From: Neobacillus vireti
GTDB lineage: Bacteria > Bacillota > Bacilli > Bacillales > Cytobacillaceae
Length of the DNA: 64,000 nucleotides
NCBI RefSeq assembly: GCF_001026695.1
Contig: NZ_LDNB01000021.1
Coordinates: 1 to 64,000, forward strand
Direction: 5' to 3'
A program made the position numbers and the translations under genes. A model generated the notes under the pieces. That model had not been told where the DNA came from and did no database searches. It saw only the letters and a list, made by a program, of their open reading frames with translations. Position 1 is the first letter of the stretch, and the number at the start of each line of letters is the position of its first letter. Shown here in pieces: positions 1-8,367 of this stretch.

Positions 1-97
1 TAGTTTTATAAAAAAACTAAAAAATATTGTTTGTTGACGTTTTTGTTTGTTTAGTTTTCAAAGAACAATCTTTCAATCGCTCTTAAGCGACTTTATT
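1..97 (-). other. rRNA operon leader (16S gene just outside the window)
   Basis: Read on the minus strand this stretch carries the Bacillus-type rRNA antitermination boxA, GTTCTTTGAAAACT (complement near 53-66), followed by the AT-rich leader that normally precedes 16S rRNA. It follows two strong tandem promoters and ygxA, which is also the neighbour of rrnD in B. subtilis. No 16S sequence is inside the window. The same boxA also occurs in 16S-23S spacers, but the upstream promoters favour the leader reading. Confidence 0.8.
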
Positions 98-127
98 AAT
101 ATAACATAAAACTCATCAAGATGTCAA
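98..127 (-). promoter_or_regulatory. rRNA operon promoter P2
   Basis: On the minus strand a perfect -35 TTGACA (complement 122-127) is followed after 18 bases by TATATT (complement 98-103); TTATAT with 17 bases is an alternative register. It lies about 40 bases upstream of boxA and downstream of a second similar promoter, the tandem layout usual for Bacillus rrn operons. Confidence 0.75.
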
Positions 128-189
128 TAACTTTTTTCAAACCGTCACTCACGAAAACTTTATAAGAATGTTTCGCAGCGACGGTTATT

Positions 190-218
190 AATATACCAAG
201 CAAACAATAAAAGGTCAA
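190..218 (-). promoter_or_regulatory. rRNA operon promoter P1
   Basis: On the minus strand TTGACC (complement 213-218), a 17-base spacer and TATATT (complement 190-195). It sits about 90 bases upstream of P2 and immediately after the ygxA stop codon, so it is the distal member of the tandem rRNA promoter pair. Confidence 0.7.
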
Positions 219-234
219 TACCTTTTTTATTTTT

Positions 235-1110
235 TTACGATAATTTTTTGCTGACACAATATCCGCGATGAAAAACCCCATGACCTTTTGTTTCAATGTT
301 TATTACATCTATTAGATGTTTTTCAATTAAATACTCAAGCAGGACAGCAAGATCAACGGAGTAAGGGATTAATTCCTTTTCATTCATCATTTCATTAAAG
401 AACCAGTATTCCTTGCCGCTGAGTACTTCCAATAAGTGAGAGGTCCCAATATTTGTTCTAGAATGAATCATAAATTCACTTGCAAGGAATAATAGTTCCA
501 GTCTTTTCTCAAGTGTCTCTTCACTATTAACCAGTTCCTCATATAATTTATATATTTCCGGTTCGATTTGTTTAACTTGCTGCCAAACTGTTAGCTCTGG
601 GTGGAGACCATTTTCAATCACCGCTAATCTTGCAAGATGGTGCAAGGAATGGACAACATGATTATAAGCATCTAAAACCTGTTTGCTTTCGAATAGGGCT
701 TTTCCATCGACATAACGACGAATTAATTTAGCAAATTCTACGCCCATTTTGATTTTTCGTCCGTTAAAAGGAAATTCGCGCAGTTCCGTTTTTAAATTTG
801 CAACGTACTCATTTCTGTCAAAAAGGATTTTGGCATCATGAATCCACTCAAATATCTTTCTATTTGTGCCAAGTAAAAGCCATTCTTGGAGCTGGGTTTC
901 GGCAAGGACATGCATGGCAGCTTTTTTGTTGTTGTACGTATAGTGTTTTATGAATAATGGCTGATCCGCCTCTTTAATAATTACCAAGAGAATAACATCA
1001 AATGAATCAGTGATATGGCTTAATTTTTGTTTTTTTTCAATTAACAACACTCCTAGAGTATTGGATTGGCTCGCCCTTTCTTGATAAATAGGCCGAAGGA
1101 TGTCTTCCAT
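235..1110 (-). CDS. ygxA: YgxA-like nucleotidyltransferase-like protein
   Basis: A 291-residue cytoplasmic protein matching the YgxA family, which is annotated as nucleotidyltransferase-like; its biochemical role is not established. The N-terminal third, with the hydrophobic DVILLVII strand near residues 38-46, fits a degenerate nucleotidyltransferase fold, and the rest is mainly helical. I see no intact GS-x10-DxD catalytic motif, so it may not be an active transferase. The start has a good site, GGAGGA seven bases before ATG. The family call rests mostly on gene order: it lies between ygzB-perR and an rRNA operon, exactly as in B. subtilis. Confidence 0.8.
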   Translation of the reverse strand: MEDILRPIYQERASQSNTLGVLLIEKKQKLSHITDSFDVILLVIIKEADQPLFIKHYTYNNKKAAMHVLAETQLQEWLLLGTNRKIFEWIHDAKILFDRNEYVANLKTELREFPFNGRKIKMGVEFAKLIRRYVDGKALFESKQVLDAYNHVVHSLHHLARLAVIENGLHPELTVWQQVKQIEPEIYKLYEELVNSEETLEKRLELLFLASEFMIHSRTNIGTSHLLEVLSGKEYWFFNEMMNEKELIPYSVDLAVLLEYLIEKHLIDVINIETKGHGVFHRGYCVSKKLS

Positions 1111-1259
1111 TCATCATTCCTCCATTTTTTTCGGGTATGGTATATGTTCGACAATGAAACTAAATATCCTCCTTAAAACAAAGACAAATTTCGACATTCT
1201 TGTCGCATAATTTTTTCTCTTTTCATAAATATGGTATAGTTTCTCTAGGAGGGAGTTTC

Positions 1260-1616
1260 ATGGCAAAATATTCGAGTAAAATAAATAAAATTCGCAGCTT
1301 TGCATTATCATTAATTTTCATCGGCTTTATTGTTATGTATGGCGGTATCTTTTTTCGTACTTCACCACTTATTATGACCATCTTCATGCTTTTTGGTCTT
1401 CTTTTTATTATCGCGAGTACAGTTGTTTATTTTTGGATTGGAATGTTATCAACAAAATCCATCCATGTAAAGTGTCCAAGCTGTGGAAAGCAAACAAAAA
1501 TGCTTGGAAAAGTGGATATGTGTATGTATTGTCGTGAACCATTAACACTTGATCCCAAACTCGAAGGAAAAGAATTTGACGAAACTTATAATAAGAAAAA
1601 CCGGAAAAATAAATAA
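1260..1616 (+). CDS. ygzB: YgzB small membrane zinc-ribbon-like protein
   Basis: A 118-residue protein with two predicted transmembrane helices (about residues 10-30 and 37-58), then a cytoplasmic tail carrying CPSCGK and CMYC, four cysteines spaced like a small zinc ribbon. Function is unknown. An in-frame upstream ATG would add 20 residues, but the start at 1260 is preceded by AGGAGGG at the right distance and agrees with the usual YgzB length. It lies divergent to ygxA and convergent to perR, as in B. subtilis. An extended -10 (TGGTATAGT) lies just upstream of the ribosome site. Confidence 0.85.
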   Translation: MAKYSSKINKIRSFALSLIFIGFIVMYGGIFFRTSPLIMTIFMLFGLLFIIASTVVYFWIGMLSTKSIHVKCPSCGKQTKMLGKVDMCMYCREPLTLDPKLEGKEFDETYNKKNRKNK

Positions 1617-1617
1617 G

Positions 1618-1669
1618 GGATGGCTTACCTTCATGGCTTTTAGCCGTGATTGGTAAGTCATCCTTTTTT
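1618..1669. terminator. Bidirectional terminator between ygzB and perR
   Basis: An inverted repeat with arms GGATGGCTTACC and GGTAAGTCATCC around a 21-base loop is followed by TTTTTT on the plus strand. It lies between the convergent ygzB and perR stops; the minus-strand side has a weaker T-run. Confidence 0.75.
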
Positions 1670-1705
1670 CACAAAAATTTTAAAATCAACCTTCATAGTA
1701 TAACG

Positions 1706-2143
1706 TTAATGTACCTCTTTACTTGCACATTCAGGACAGGAACCGTAGATTTCCATGCGGTGATTTTCCACCTTAAAGCCGGTCACATGTGAAGCAAGAT
1801 GCTCCACCTCATCTAAGCCCGGATAATGAAAGTCGACAATTTTTCCGCACTTTTCACAAATGACATGATAATGATGCGAAGTTACAAAATCGAAACGTGC
1901 TGATGCATCACCGTAAGTTAATTCCTTTACAAGACCAACTTCACGAAATACTCGTAAATTATTGTAAACCGTCGCCACACTCATATTCGGAAATTTTCCT
2001 TCAAGTGCCTTATAGATTTCATCTGCAGTAGGATGTGACATCGAGTTTATTAAATATTCAAGTATCGCATGACGTTGCGGAGTAATTCGTACCCCCGTAT
2101 CCTTCAGGGTATCCAACGCTTCTTTTAATTGATTCATCGCCAT
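1706..2143 (-). CDS. perR: Peroxide-sensing repressor PerR
   Basis: A 145-residue Fur-family regulator, near-identical in layout to B. subtilis PerR: an N-terminal winged helix (GVRITPQRHAILEYL, then NMSVATVYNNLRVFRE), then a dimerisation domain with the metal-site segment SHHYHVICEKCG and a second CPEC pair completing the structural Cys4 zinc site. PerR represses peroxide-defence genes and is inactivated when H2O2 oxidises an iron-binding histidine. The start at 2143 aligns with the B. subtilis start; the ATG at 2137 has slightly better ribosome-site spacing and is an alternative. A PerR box overlaps its own transcription start, which suggests autoregulation. The peroxiredoxin bcp lies downstream. 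Confidence 0.95.
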   Translation of the reverse strand: MAMNQLKEALDTLKDTGVRITPQRHAILEYLINSMSHPTADEIYKALEGKFPNMSVATVYNNLRVFREVGLVKELTYGDASARFDFVTSHHYHVICEKCGKIVDFHYPGLDEVEHLASHVTGFKVENHRMEIYGSCPECASKEVH

Positions 2144-2172
2144 GCACCTTCTTTCCAAAAAATATTCTTATA

Positions 2173-2187
2173 TTATAATTGTTATAA
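2173..2187. promoter_or_regulatory. PerR box upstream of perR
   Basis: TTATAATTGTTATAA matches the 7-1-7 PerR box consensus TTATAATNATTATAA at all but one position. It lies 30 bases upstream of the perR start. Confidence 0.8.
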
Positions 2188-2190
2188 TTA

Positions 2191-2220
2191 ATTGTACTAG
2201 GTAATTTGTACTTTTGTCAA
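2191..2220 (-). promoter_or_regulatory. perR promoter
   Basis: Minus-strand TTGACA (complement 2215-2220), 18-base spacer, TACAAT (complement 2191-2196). The PerR box begins just downstream of the -10, where a bound repressor would block initiation. Confidence 0.7.
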
Positions 2221-2256
2221 TATTGTAATCTCACTAACCGACATGTTTCTTATATA

Positions 2257-2805
2257 TTAACTGTGCAAAGTCTTTTCTGTAGCCCCTAGTTGATGATTTA
2301 CATATCGAGCGGTCACAAACAATAAATCCGAAAGCCGGTTTAAATAGGCCAATACGAGTGGATTCACGTCCTCACCCAAAGTAACCGCACACCTTTCTGC
2401 CCGTCTTGCAATTGTTCTGGCCACATGAAATGCAGCACCTGCAGGGTGTCCTCCAGGCAGAATGAAATTCGTTAACCCTGGAAGTGCCGTATCCCAATCA
2501 TCGATTTGTTTTTCCAATTCCTCCACATCTGAAGATTTGAGTGACCACTTTACTTCCTTACCATTTGGGGTCGCTAATTCAGCTCCGACATGAAATAGGT
2601 TTGTTTGTATTTTATGATATGCATTTTCAATTATTTCTTTCCCTTTGAAATTTTCATTATTTAAATGACTCAGCGCAAGCCCAATCATAGAATTCGTTTC
2701 ATCGCAAGTCCCATATGCCTCCACTCGCATGTCGTTCTTCGCTACCCTTTGACCGTAAATTAGTGAAGTTGTTCCCTTATCACCGGTTTTTGTATAAATC
2801 TTCAT
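2257..2805 (-). CDS. PduO-type cob(I)alamin adenosyltransferase
   Basis: A 182-residue cytoplasmic enzyme that transfers the 5'-deoxyadenosyl group of ATP to cob(I)alamin, making adenosylcobalamin. The N-terminal ATP-binding motif (TKTGDKGTTSL, residues 5-15) and the C-terminal signature HVARTIARRAERCA are those of PduO/EutT-type transferases; B. subtilis YvqK is the likely homologue. Length is normal for the family. The start has GGGGGA upstream. It sits between perR and bcp, a place where B. subtilis has no such gene. I see no cobalamin riboswitch in the 250 bases upstream. Confidence 0.9.
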   Translation of the reverse strand: MKIYTKTGDKGTTSLIYGQRVAKNDMRVEAYGTCDETNSMIGLALSHLNNENFKGKEIIENAYHKIQTNLFHVGAELATPNGKEVKWSLKSSDVEELEKQIDDWDTALPGLTNFILPGGHPAGAAFHVARTIARRAERCAVTLGEDVNPLVLAYLNRLSDLLFVTARYVNHQLGATEKTLHS

Positions 2806-2933
2806 TTTTCCATCCCCCTAAATGAACTATTTGGCTCTTCCCCTTTGGCAGACAGGAAGTGATTATTTCCTTTATCATAACACCTATATGTATATTTCGA
2901 ATACTCGGAATAAAGATATCCCTTTTTAAGCAT

Positions 2934-2956
2934 AAAAAAAGGGCCGCTATGGACCC
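2934..2956 (-). terminator. Terminator downstream of bcp
   Basis: On the minus strand GGGTC-CATAGC-GGCCC forms a five-pair stem followed by seven Ts. It lies between the bcp stop and the adenosyltransferase start. The stem is short, so strength is uncertain. Confidence 0.5.
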
Positions 2957-3057
2957 AAAAATTTATCTGAGGAGGTATGCCCTAATAAAATGATATTCAA
3001 ATCAAGGATTGTTGCATTGGACAAATGCCTTTCCTTTTAAAAATAGGCTTAGAAAAA

Positions 3058-3525
3058 TTATTGGTTAGCGCGTATGTAAGTTAATGCTTCCTCTACATGC
3101 CCCTTGACTTGAACCTTTCTCCATTCCTTAACGAGGGTGCCCTCTTGATTAATAATAAATGTTGACCTTTCGATCCCCATATATTCTTTCCCGAAGTTTT
3201 TCTTTAATTTCCATACTCCATAGGCTTCGGCGGCTTCGTGGTCCGTATCTGCAAGCAGCAAGAATGGCAGACCGTATTTTTCGATGAATTTTTGATGGCG
3301 GTTGGCCGGATCTGGGCTTACACCTAGGATCACCGCATTCAAATCATGAAATTGCTGAAATTGATCCCGGAAATCACATGCTTCAGTCGTACATCCAGGA
3401 GTCATGTCCTTTGGATAAAAATAAAGAACAACATTTTTTCCGCGAAATTTTGCTAATGTTACTGTCTCGCCATTATTCGCTTCTAACTGAAAATCAGGGG
3501 CTTGTTTTCCTATCTCAACCGTCAC
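3058..3525 (-). CDS. bcp: Thioredoxin-dependent thiol peroxidase (BCP-type peroxiredoxin)
   Basis: A 155-residue peroxiredoxin that reduces H2O2 and organic hydroperoxides with thioredoxin. The active-site segment TPGCTTEACDFRD puts the peroxidatic cysteine at 45 and a resolving cysteine at 50, the atypical two-Cys BCP/PrxQ arrangement. B. subtilis ygaF is the counterpart. Translation starts at GTG with GGAGTGA seven bases upstream. It lies near perR, but no PerR box was noticed directly upstream, so control by PerR is not shown. Confidence 0.93.
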   Translation of the reverse strand: MTVEIGKQAPDFQLEANNGETVTLAKFRGKNVVLYFYPKDMTPGCTTEACDFRDQFQQFHDLNAVILGVSPDPANRHQKFIEKYGLPFLLLADTDHEAAEAYGVWKLKKNFGKEYMGIERSTFIINQEGTLVKEWRKVQVKGHVEEALTYIRANQ

Positions 3526-3610
3526 TTGATATCACTCCAATTGTAAAATATTCTTCATTACAGCGTACCTAATCTTTCTAGATAACACAACTTTCTCGCA
3601 GTCAATAGGA

Positions 3611-4003
3611 TTATTTTTCCCGATTCAGCATGACTCGCGCGACAAATGCAGCGGGCAATGTATAACCTATTAATGCCTCAATAACAGCAATAATTCTGCC
3701 CATCCCCTGCGGCAGGACATCACCATTACCGACTGAGAACAACGTCATTGCGCTAAAATAAAAACTTGTTTCAAAAATATTACCCTTTGGATGCGGGTTC
3801 ACTTCCTTAAGTATCGGCAATCCAATTAAATGAAAGAGAAGATAAATTAATCCAAATCCAAGGATAACGGTCAAGTAGACTGTCCCCAAATAAAGAAAAT
3901 TATCTACTGAGACAAATTTCCCTCTAATTGTGTTAGGGATAAATAAAGTTCTTAAACTCATAAATATACAAAAGATAACAATTGGCAGCAAGAAATAGAA
4001 CAC
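3611..4003 (-). CDS. Two-transmembrane ion channel protein
   Basis: A 130-residue membrane protein of the ion channel 2 family. Hydrophobic segments lie at about residues 2-18, 38-64 and 105-125, with a re-entrant pore loop at about 82-98 containing FSVGNGDVLP, a recognisable variant of the K+ selectivity filter (usually TVGYGD). It has no regulatory RCK domain, so as a tetramer it would be a bare pore. The start is GTG with GAGGTG seven bases upstream. K+ selectivity is inferred; the Asn in place of Tyr could change it. Confidence 0.75.
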   Translation of the reverse strand: MFYFLLPIVIFCIFMSLRTLFIPNTIRGKFVSVDNFLYLGTVYLTVILGFGLIYLLFHLIGLPILKEVNPHPKGNIFETSFYFSAMTLFSVGNGDVLPQGMGRIIAVIEALIGYTLPAAFVARVMLNREK

Positions 4004-4079
4004 CTAGGATCACCTCTAAATTCAGCATAGGTTACTCTATTTCTATGCTTGCTTGGACAATAAAATATCCAAGTTGTAA

Positions 4080-4865
4080 TTAATTCCCCGCTCCGCGATA
4101 TTTCTTGACACCCTGATTCCATAAGAGCACTGAGAAAACAAAAAAGAGAATTCCAATAACTGGAGTGATAAATGAATACCAATACCATTCATTTTTTCCA
4201 AGGAAAAAGGCCGCGGGATAGACGCCAACAAACGCAAACGGCAGAATCCAAGTTAGTACAAACCGGATGATTTTATTATAAATATTAACCGGATACCTGC
4301 CATAGTTACTAATATTGTACATCATCGGCATGAGCGATGTTCTGGCGTCTGCCCAGAAGCTAATGCAGGCAAGCATGATGAACACACCGCCGTACACTAG
4401 CGCTCCACCGATTACAAACACAATAAACAGGAACGGATCATACCAGTGCAGCTCAATACCCAGCCTGCTGCCGGCATAAAACATCACTGCAAGCCCGGTA
4501 ATTGCCCCGAATAAAGATTCCAGTTCCAGCCGTTCAAGAATAATTTGAAACAGACTGTGGATCGGTCTTGTTAAGATCCGGTCAAGTTCCCCCTTTACGA
4601 TATAGCGTTCATTAAAGTCCCAAATATTAAAAAACGCAGAAAAAACAGCGTATGGAACTAAGAAAAAGCCATAAATAAAAATAATTTCATCCCGGTTCCA
4701 GCCATGAAGCAAATTAGTGTGGCCAAAAACGACTAAGATAAAGACCAGATTAATCGCCTGCGAAAGTAAATCCGAGAAAAACTCAACAAACAAATCTGCC
4801 CGATATTGTAGTCTTGTTTTTAAATATTGCGATAGATATTGAAAAAACATCGATACGTAAAACAA
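4080..4865 (-). CDS. ABC-2 type exporter permease (COG3694-like)
   Basis: A 261-residue membrane protein with about six transmembrane segments, resembling the permease family that accompanies COG4586 ATPases. It begins at TTG, three bases after the stop of the gene upstream, with GGGGG placed seven bases ahead; a later in-frame ATG (residue 6) lacks a site. It is third in a three-gene operon (ATPase, permease, permease), a complete exporter. The substrate is unknown. Both permeases have a conserved cytoplasmic loop around RYIVKGELDRILTRP (about residues 82-96), reminiscent of the same loop in its partner. Confidence 0.8.
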   Translation of the reverse strand: MFYVSMFFQYLSQYLKTRLQYRADLFVEFFSDLLSQAINLVFILVVFGHTNLLHGWNRDEIIFIYGFFLVPYAVFSAFFNIWDFNERYIVKGELDRILTRPIHSLFQIILERLELESLFGAITGLAVMFYAGSRLGIELHWYDPFLFIVFVIGGALVYGGVFIMLACISFWADARTSLMPMMYNISNYGRYPVNIYNKIIRFVLTWILPFAFVGVYPAAFFLGKNEWYWYSFITPVIGILFFVFSVLLWNQGVKKYRGAGN

Positions 4866-4868
4866 CGC

Positions 4869-5660
4869 TTAGCCCCCTTGAATCACCAGCTGTTTCTTGG
4901 CCGCATGCCAAAGCAATTGGATTGGGATCACTAAAATGATTACCCATAATAATTGCTGTCCAAGTGCTTCGATGGCCTGCTGGTGCGAAAAGCCTTTCGT
5001 AAAAATCATACTCGGTATATAGCTGATCCCTTGAAACGGGAGGTATTTCATAATCTCTTGCGCCCAGCCGGGAAAAAAACTAATCGGCAAGAGCAGACCG
5101 GAAAACAAATCAATGACCACACGTTTGGCCCGAATCAGCCCTGTATTATTATATAAGAAGAAAGTCGTTAGCCCTGTTAATAAATTTAGCTGCGTATTAA
5201 TGAAAAAGCTCAGCAGGATAGAGACGGCAAATAAACCCCATACGCTTAAATCCCAGGTGAATCGGATTGGGAAGATGAAATAAACAATGACAAGACCTGG
5301 CGCCGAAAAGAAAAACAAGCGAAAAATCCCTTCGCCTAAACCCTGCATCGTCTTCATCCCAAGATAATTGTAAGGTCTAATCAGCTCAACGGCGACTTTC
5401 CCCTCCATGATTTCCATCGCCATTTCCCGGTCCAGATTATTGAAGTAAAACGCTCTGGCCATCCAAGAAATTGCGACATAGGTAGTCATTTGGATGACAG
5501 ACAGCCCCTGAATTTGCTCCTTCCCGCCATAAATAGCCGTCCATAAAAAATAATAGGCGCCGATATTTATGCCATAAATAAAAATCCCCGTATAATAATT
5601 CGTCCGATAGGCGAGCATCATTAAAAACCGGACTCTAATCATTTCTAAATATTTATCCAA
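4869..5660 (-). CDS. ABC-2 type exporter permease (COG4587-like)
   Basis: A 263-residue membrane protein with about six transmembrane helices, partner of the ATPase upstream and the permease downstream. I chose TTG at 5660, which lies inside the last codons of the ATPase gene with AGGGTG upstream; the ATG at 5681 would overlap the ATPase by 29 bases and has no site. The tight overlap implies translational coupling. The loop EIMEGKVAVELIRPYNY matches the equivalent loop in the other permease, so the two form a heterodimeric pore. The exported substrate cannot be told. Confidence 0.8.
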   Translation of the reverse strand: MDKYLEMIRVRFLMMLAYRTNYYTGIFIYGINIGAYYFLWTAIYGGKEQIQGLSVIQMTTYVAISWMARAFYFNNLDREMAMEIMEGKVAVELIRPYNYLGMKTMQGLGEGIFRLFFFSAPGLVIVYFIFPIRFTWDLSVWGLFAVSILLSFFINTQLNLLTGLTTFFLYNNTGLIRAKRVVIDLFSGLLLPISFFPGWAQEIMKYLPFQGISYIPSMIFTKGFSHQQAIEALGQQLLWVIILVIPIQLLWHAAKKQLVIQGG

Positions 5661-6669
5661 CGTCGACCGCACCCTTTTCATAAATATTACGGATGATTTC
5701 TTCTGTAGAGGTTTCGTTAATTTTCATGTCTTTAATTTTAAAAACAGCAGCAACCGCGGTAATAACCCGGGAAATGAGTTCATCGCTGTCCTCGATATTT
5801 GCCGTAAAAATTAGATCCCTTTCATCTAACTCCCATTTAACAGGCATACCGTCTGTTACATGTTTAACAGCTGCGAGATCCACCTTTTCAAGAAACTGAA
5901 ATTGGAGCTCTTTTCCTTCGCCCAATGTTTCCTTTAAATTCTTAAGTGCCCCGTCATATATCACATTCCCTTCATCAAGCATGATTACCCGCTCGCACAA
6001 CGCTTCAATATCAGTAAGGTCGTGGGTTGTCAGGAGAATCGTCGTGTTATATTTCTCATTAATTTCTTTTAAGAATTCACGAATTTTCAACTTTACCAGT
6101 ACATCTAAACCAATTGTCGGTTCATCTAAGAACAGTAACGGCGGATTATGAATCAACGCTGCTGCCAATTCACAGCGCATCCGTTGACCAAGCGATAATT
6201 TACGGACAGGCTTATCGAGAAGCGGCTCGATATCCAATGTTCGAATGACATGGTTCATGTGGTCGTCATATTGTTGATCCGACACTTTATATACTTTTTT
6301 CAACAGTCGGAATGACTCCTGTACGGCGATATCCCACCATAATTGCGAGCGCTGCCCGAAAACAACGCCGATAGTTTGGACAAATTTTTCCCGCTCCTTG
6401 TGTGGATTCATGCCGTTAACGCTGATTTGTCCGGAAGTGGGAGTCAGGATACCTGTCAGCATTTTAATCGTTGTCGATTTCCCAGCCCCATTTTCACCGA
6501 TGTAACCGACCATTTCACCTTTTTTGACAGTAAAACTAATATCATTTACAGCGGTAGCAATTTGATAATTTCTTGTGAATAAATCTCGAAAAGCCCCTGT
6601 TAGGCCAGATCGACTGGAGTAGGCTTTAAATTCTTTCCTTAATTTTTGTACCTCAATGGCATTATTCAT
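5653..6669 (-). CDS. ABC exporter ATPase (COG4586-like)
   Basis: A 338-residue ATP-binding subunit. Walker A GENGAGKST (about residues 57-65), signature LSLGQRMR, Walker B LLFLDEPTIGLD and the switch histidine in TTHD are all intact. A longer N-terminal extension before the Walker A and the FGQRSQLWWD Q-loop are typical of the COG4586 subgroup. It heads an operon with two permeases. The start has AGGAGGT. The cassette lies between bcp and gsaB, adjacent genes in B. subtilis, so it is an insertion or a lineage-specific retention. Confidence 0.88.
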   Translation of the reverse strand: MNNAIEVQKLRKEFKAYSSRSGLTGAFRDLFTRNYQIATAVNDISFTVKKGEMVGYIGENGAGKSTTIKMLTGILTPTSGQISVNGMNPHKEREKFVQTIGVVFGQRSQLWWDIAVQESFRLLKKVYKVSDQQYDDHMNHVIRTLDIEPLLDKPVRKLSLGQRMRCELAAALIHNPPLLFLDEPTIGLDVLVKLKIREFLKEINEKYNTTILLTTHDLTDIEALCERVIMLDEGNVIYDGALKNLKETLGEGKELQFQFLEKVDLAAVKHVTDGMPVKWELDERDLIFTANIEDSDELISRVITAVAAVFKIKDMKINETSTEEIIRNIYEKGAVDVG

Positions 6670-6865
6670 CCTTGTACCTCCTGAAACTTACCCTAATGAA
6701 TTAGTTTAGCTAAATTAGAGTGTTAAAACAACAGTCCTGCACTTCATTAAAAATTGAAAAAATTAAATTGGAACTAAAAAAGTGCTAAAATAGAAAAGCG
6801 GAAGCGCCCGTTTTACGGCGCTTGAATTGGAATAATTAAGTTGAAATATTTTTAGGAGGAAAAAA

Positions 6866-8158
6866 ATGCAATTATCAAACTCTGAACGGTTACATAATGA
6901 GGCTTTAAAACATATTGTCGGTGGGGTAAACAGCCCTTCACGTTCCTATAAAGCAGTTGGCGGCGGTGCTCCAGTTGTCATGGAACGCGCTCAAGGTGCT
7001 TACTTCTGGGATGTCGACGGCAATCAATATATTGACTACCTGGCAGCTTACGGTCCAATTATCACCGGTCATGCCCATCCGCATATAACAGAAGCAATTA
7101 AAAAAGCGGCAGAGTCAGGAGTTCTTTACGGTACCCCAACACCACACGAGGTGAAATTTGCCAAAATGCTGAAGGAAGCGATTCCTTCAATGGATAAAGT
7201 GCGTTTTGTCAATTCCGGAACTGAAGCCGTCATGACAACGATCCGCGTGGCTCGCGCCTATACCGGACGCGATAAAATTATCAAATTTGCCGGCTGTTAT
7301 CATGGTCACTCCGACCTTGTCCTTGTTGCAGCGGGCTCTGGACCTTCCACGCTTGGGACACCTGATTCGGCTGGGGTGCCAAAAAGCATTGCTCAAGAAG
7401 TGATAACCGTACCTTTCAACGATATCGAACCATTTAAAGAAGCATTAGAAAAGTGGGGACCGCAAATTGCTGCGGTATTAGTAGAGCCGATTGTCGGGAA
7501 CTTTGGGATCGTTGAGCCAAAACCAGGATTTTTGCAGCAAGTCAATGATCTTACTCATGCAGCAGGTGCACTTGTCATTTATGATGAAGTCATTACAGCA
7601 TTCCGGTTTATGTACGGCGGCGCACAGGATTTATTAGGCATCCAGCCTGACTTAACCGTACTGGGAAAAATTATTGGCGGCGGTCTGCCAATCGGTGCTT
7701 ATGGCGGCCGGAAAGAAATCATGGAAACAGTGGCACCGCTTGGACCTGCATACCAAGCTGGAACAATGGCCGGAAATCCAGCGTCCATTTTATCAGGCAT
7801 CGCCTGTCTCGAGGTATTAAAGCAAGATGGTGTTTATGATTATTTAGATCGATTAGGGGCAATGCTTGAAGCAGGAATTTTAGAGGCAGCTAAGAGGCAT
7901 GACATTCAAATTACCATCAATCGCTTGAAAGGTGCACTTACTGTTTATTTTACATCTGAAAAAATTGAAAATTATCAACAGGCGGAAAACACTGATGGAG
8001 AAATTTTCGCAAAGTTTTTCAAACTGATGCTCAAGCAAGGAATTAATCTTGCTCCATCCAAATACGAAGCATGGTTCATGACGATTGCCCATACGGAAGA
8101 GGATATTGAAGCAACTCTTCACGCAGTAAATCATGCTTTTTCATTGCTAAATGAATAG
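6866..8158 (+). CDS. gsaB: Glutamate-1-semialdehyde 2,1-aminomutase GsaB
   Basis: A 430-residue PLP enzyme that isomerises glutamate-1-semialdehyde to 5-aminolevulinate, the tetrapyrrole precursor. Family marks include VNSPSRSYKAVGG near the N-terminus, the PLP-phosphate segment NSGTEAVMTTIR, YDEVITAFR and the catalytic Lys268 in LGKIIGGGLPIGAYGG. In B. subtilis gsaB is the second copy beside the hem-operon hemL; the gene order here (then ygaE, ygaD, ntdP) identifies this as gsaB. The ribosome site is AGGAGG eight bases before the ATG. It is followed by a terminator. Confidence 0.93.
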   Translation: MQLSNSERLHNEALKHIVGGVNSPSRSYKAVGGGAPVVMERAQGAYFWDVDGNQYIDYLAAYGPIITGHAHPHITEAIKKAAESGVLYGTPTPHEVKFAKMLKEAIPSMDKVRFVNSGTEAVMTTIRVARAYTGRDKIIKFAGCYHGHSDLVLVAAGSGPSTLGTPDSAGVPKSIAQEVITVPFNDIEPFKEALEKWGPQIAAVLVEPIVGNFGIVEPKPGFLQQVNDLTHAAGALVIYDEVITAFRFMYGGAQDLLGIQPDLTVLGKIIGGGLPIGAYGGRKEIMETVAPLGPAYQAGTMAGNPASILSGIACLEVLKQDGVYDYLDRLGAMLEAGILEAAKRHDIQITINRLKGALTVYFTSEKIENYQQAENTDGEIFAKFFKLMLKQGINLAPSKYEAWFMTIAHTEEDIEATLHAVNHAFSLLNE

Positions 8159-8190
8159 GGTGTTTCACACCCCCATCTGCCACACAAACG

Positions 8191-8227
8191 AATTAACGTC
8201 CTCTGTTTTGAGGGCGTTAATTTTTTT
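8191..8227 (+). terminator. gsaB terminator
   Basis: Arms TTAACGTCCTC and GAGGGCGTTAA form an 11-base stem with one mismatch around a TGTTTT loop, followed by a run of seven Ts. Confidence 0.85.
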
Positions 8228-8367
8228 GCCGGAATTTCCTGCAACATTTACAAGTTAAATTCATATAATTTCTCTTGATTATTTGTTTTTATCCATGTAT
8301 AGTACTTAATTGTTTGTTAGTGAGCAAATTAAAAACAAAAACGTATTTTGAAAGGAATTTATTTAGA

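Noticed and set aside
96..296. A 66-codon open frame on the minus strand
   Set aside because: It spans both rRNA promoters and the end of ygxA, and has no family resemblance.
2806..3057. Cobalamin riboswitch upstream of the adenosyltransferase
   Set aside because: No B12-box or long paired leader is visible, and part of the gap is taken by a terminator of bcp.
6782..6835. GAAGCGCC...GGCGCTT segment upstream of gsaB as a terminator or repeat element
   Set aside because: The arms are short and there is no T-run; it resembles sequences I have seen between Bacillus genes, but one copy is not enough to call a repeat.
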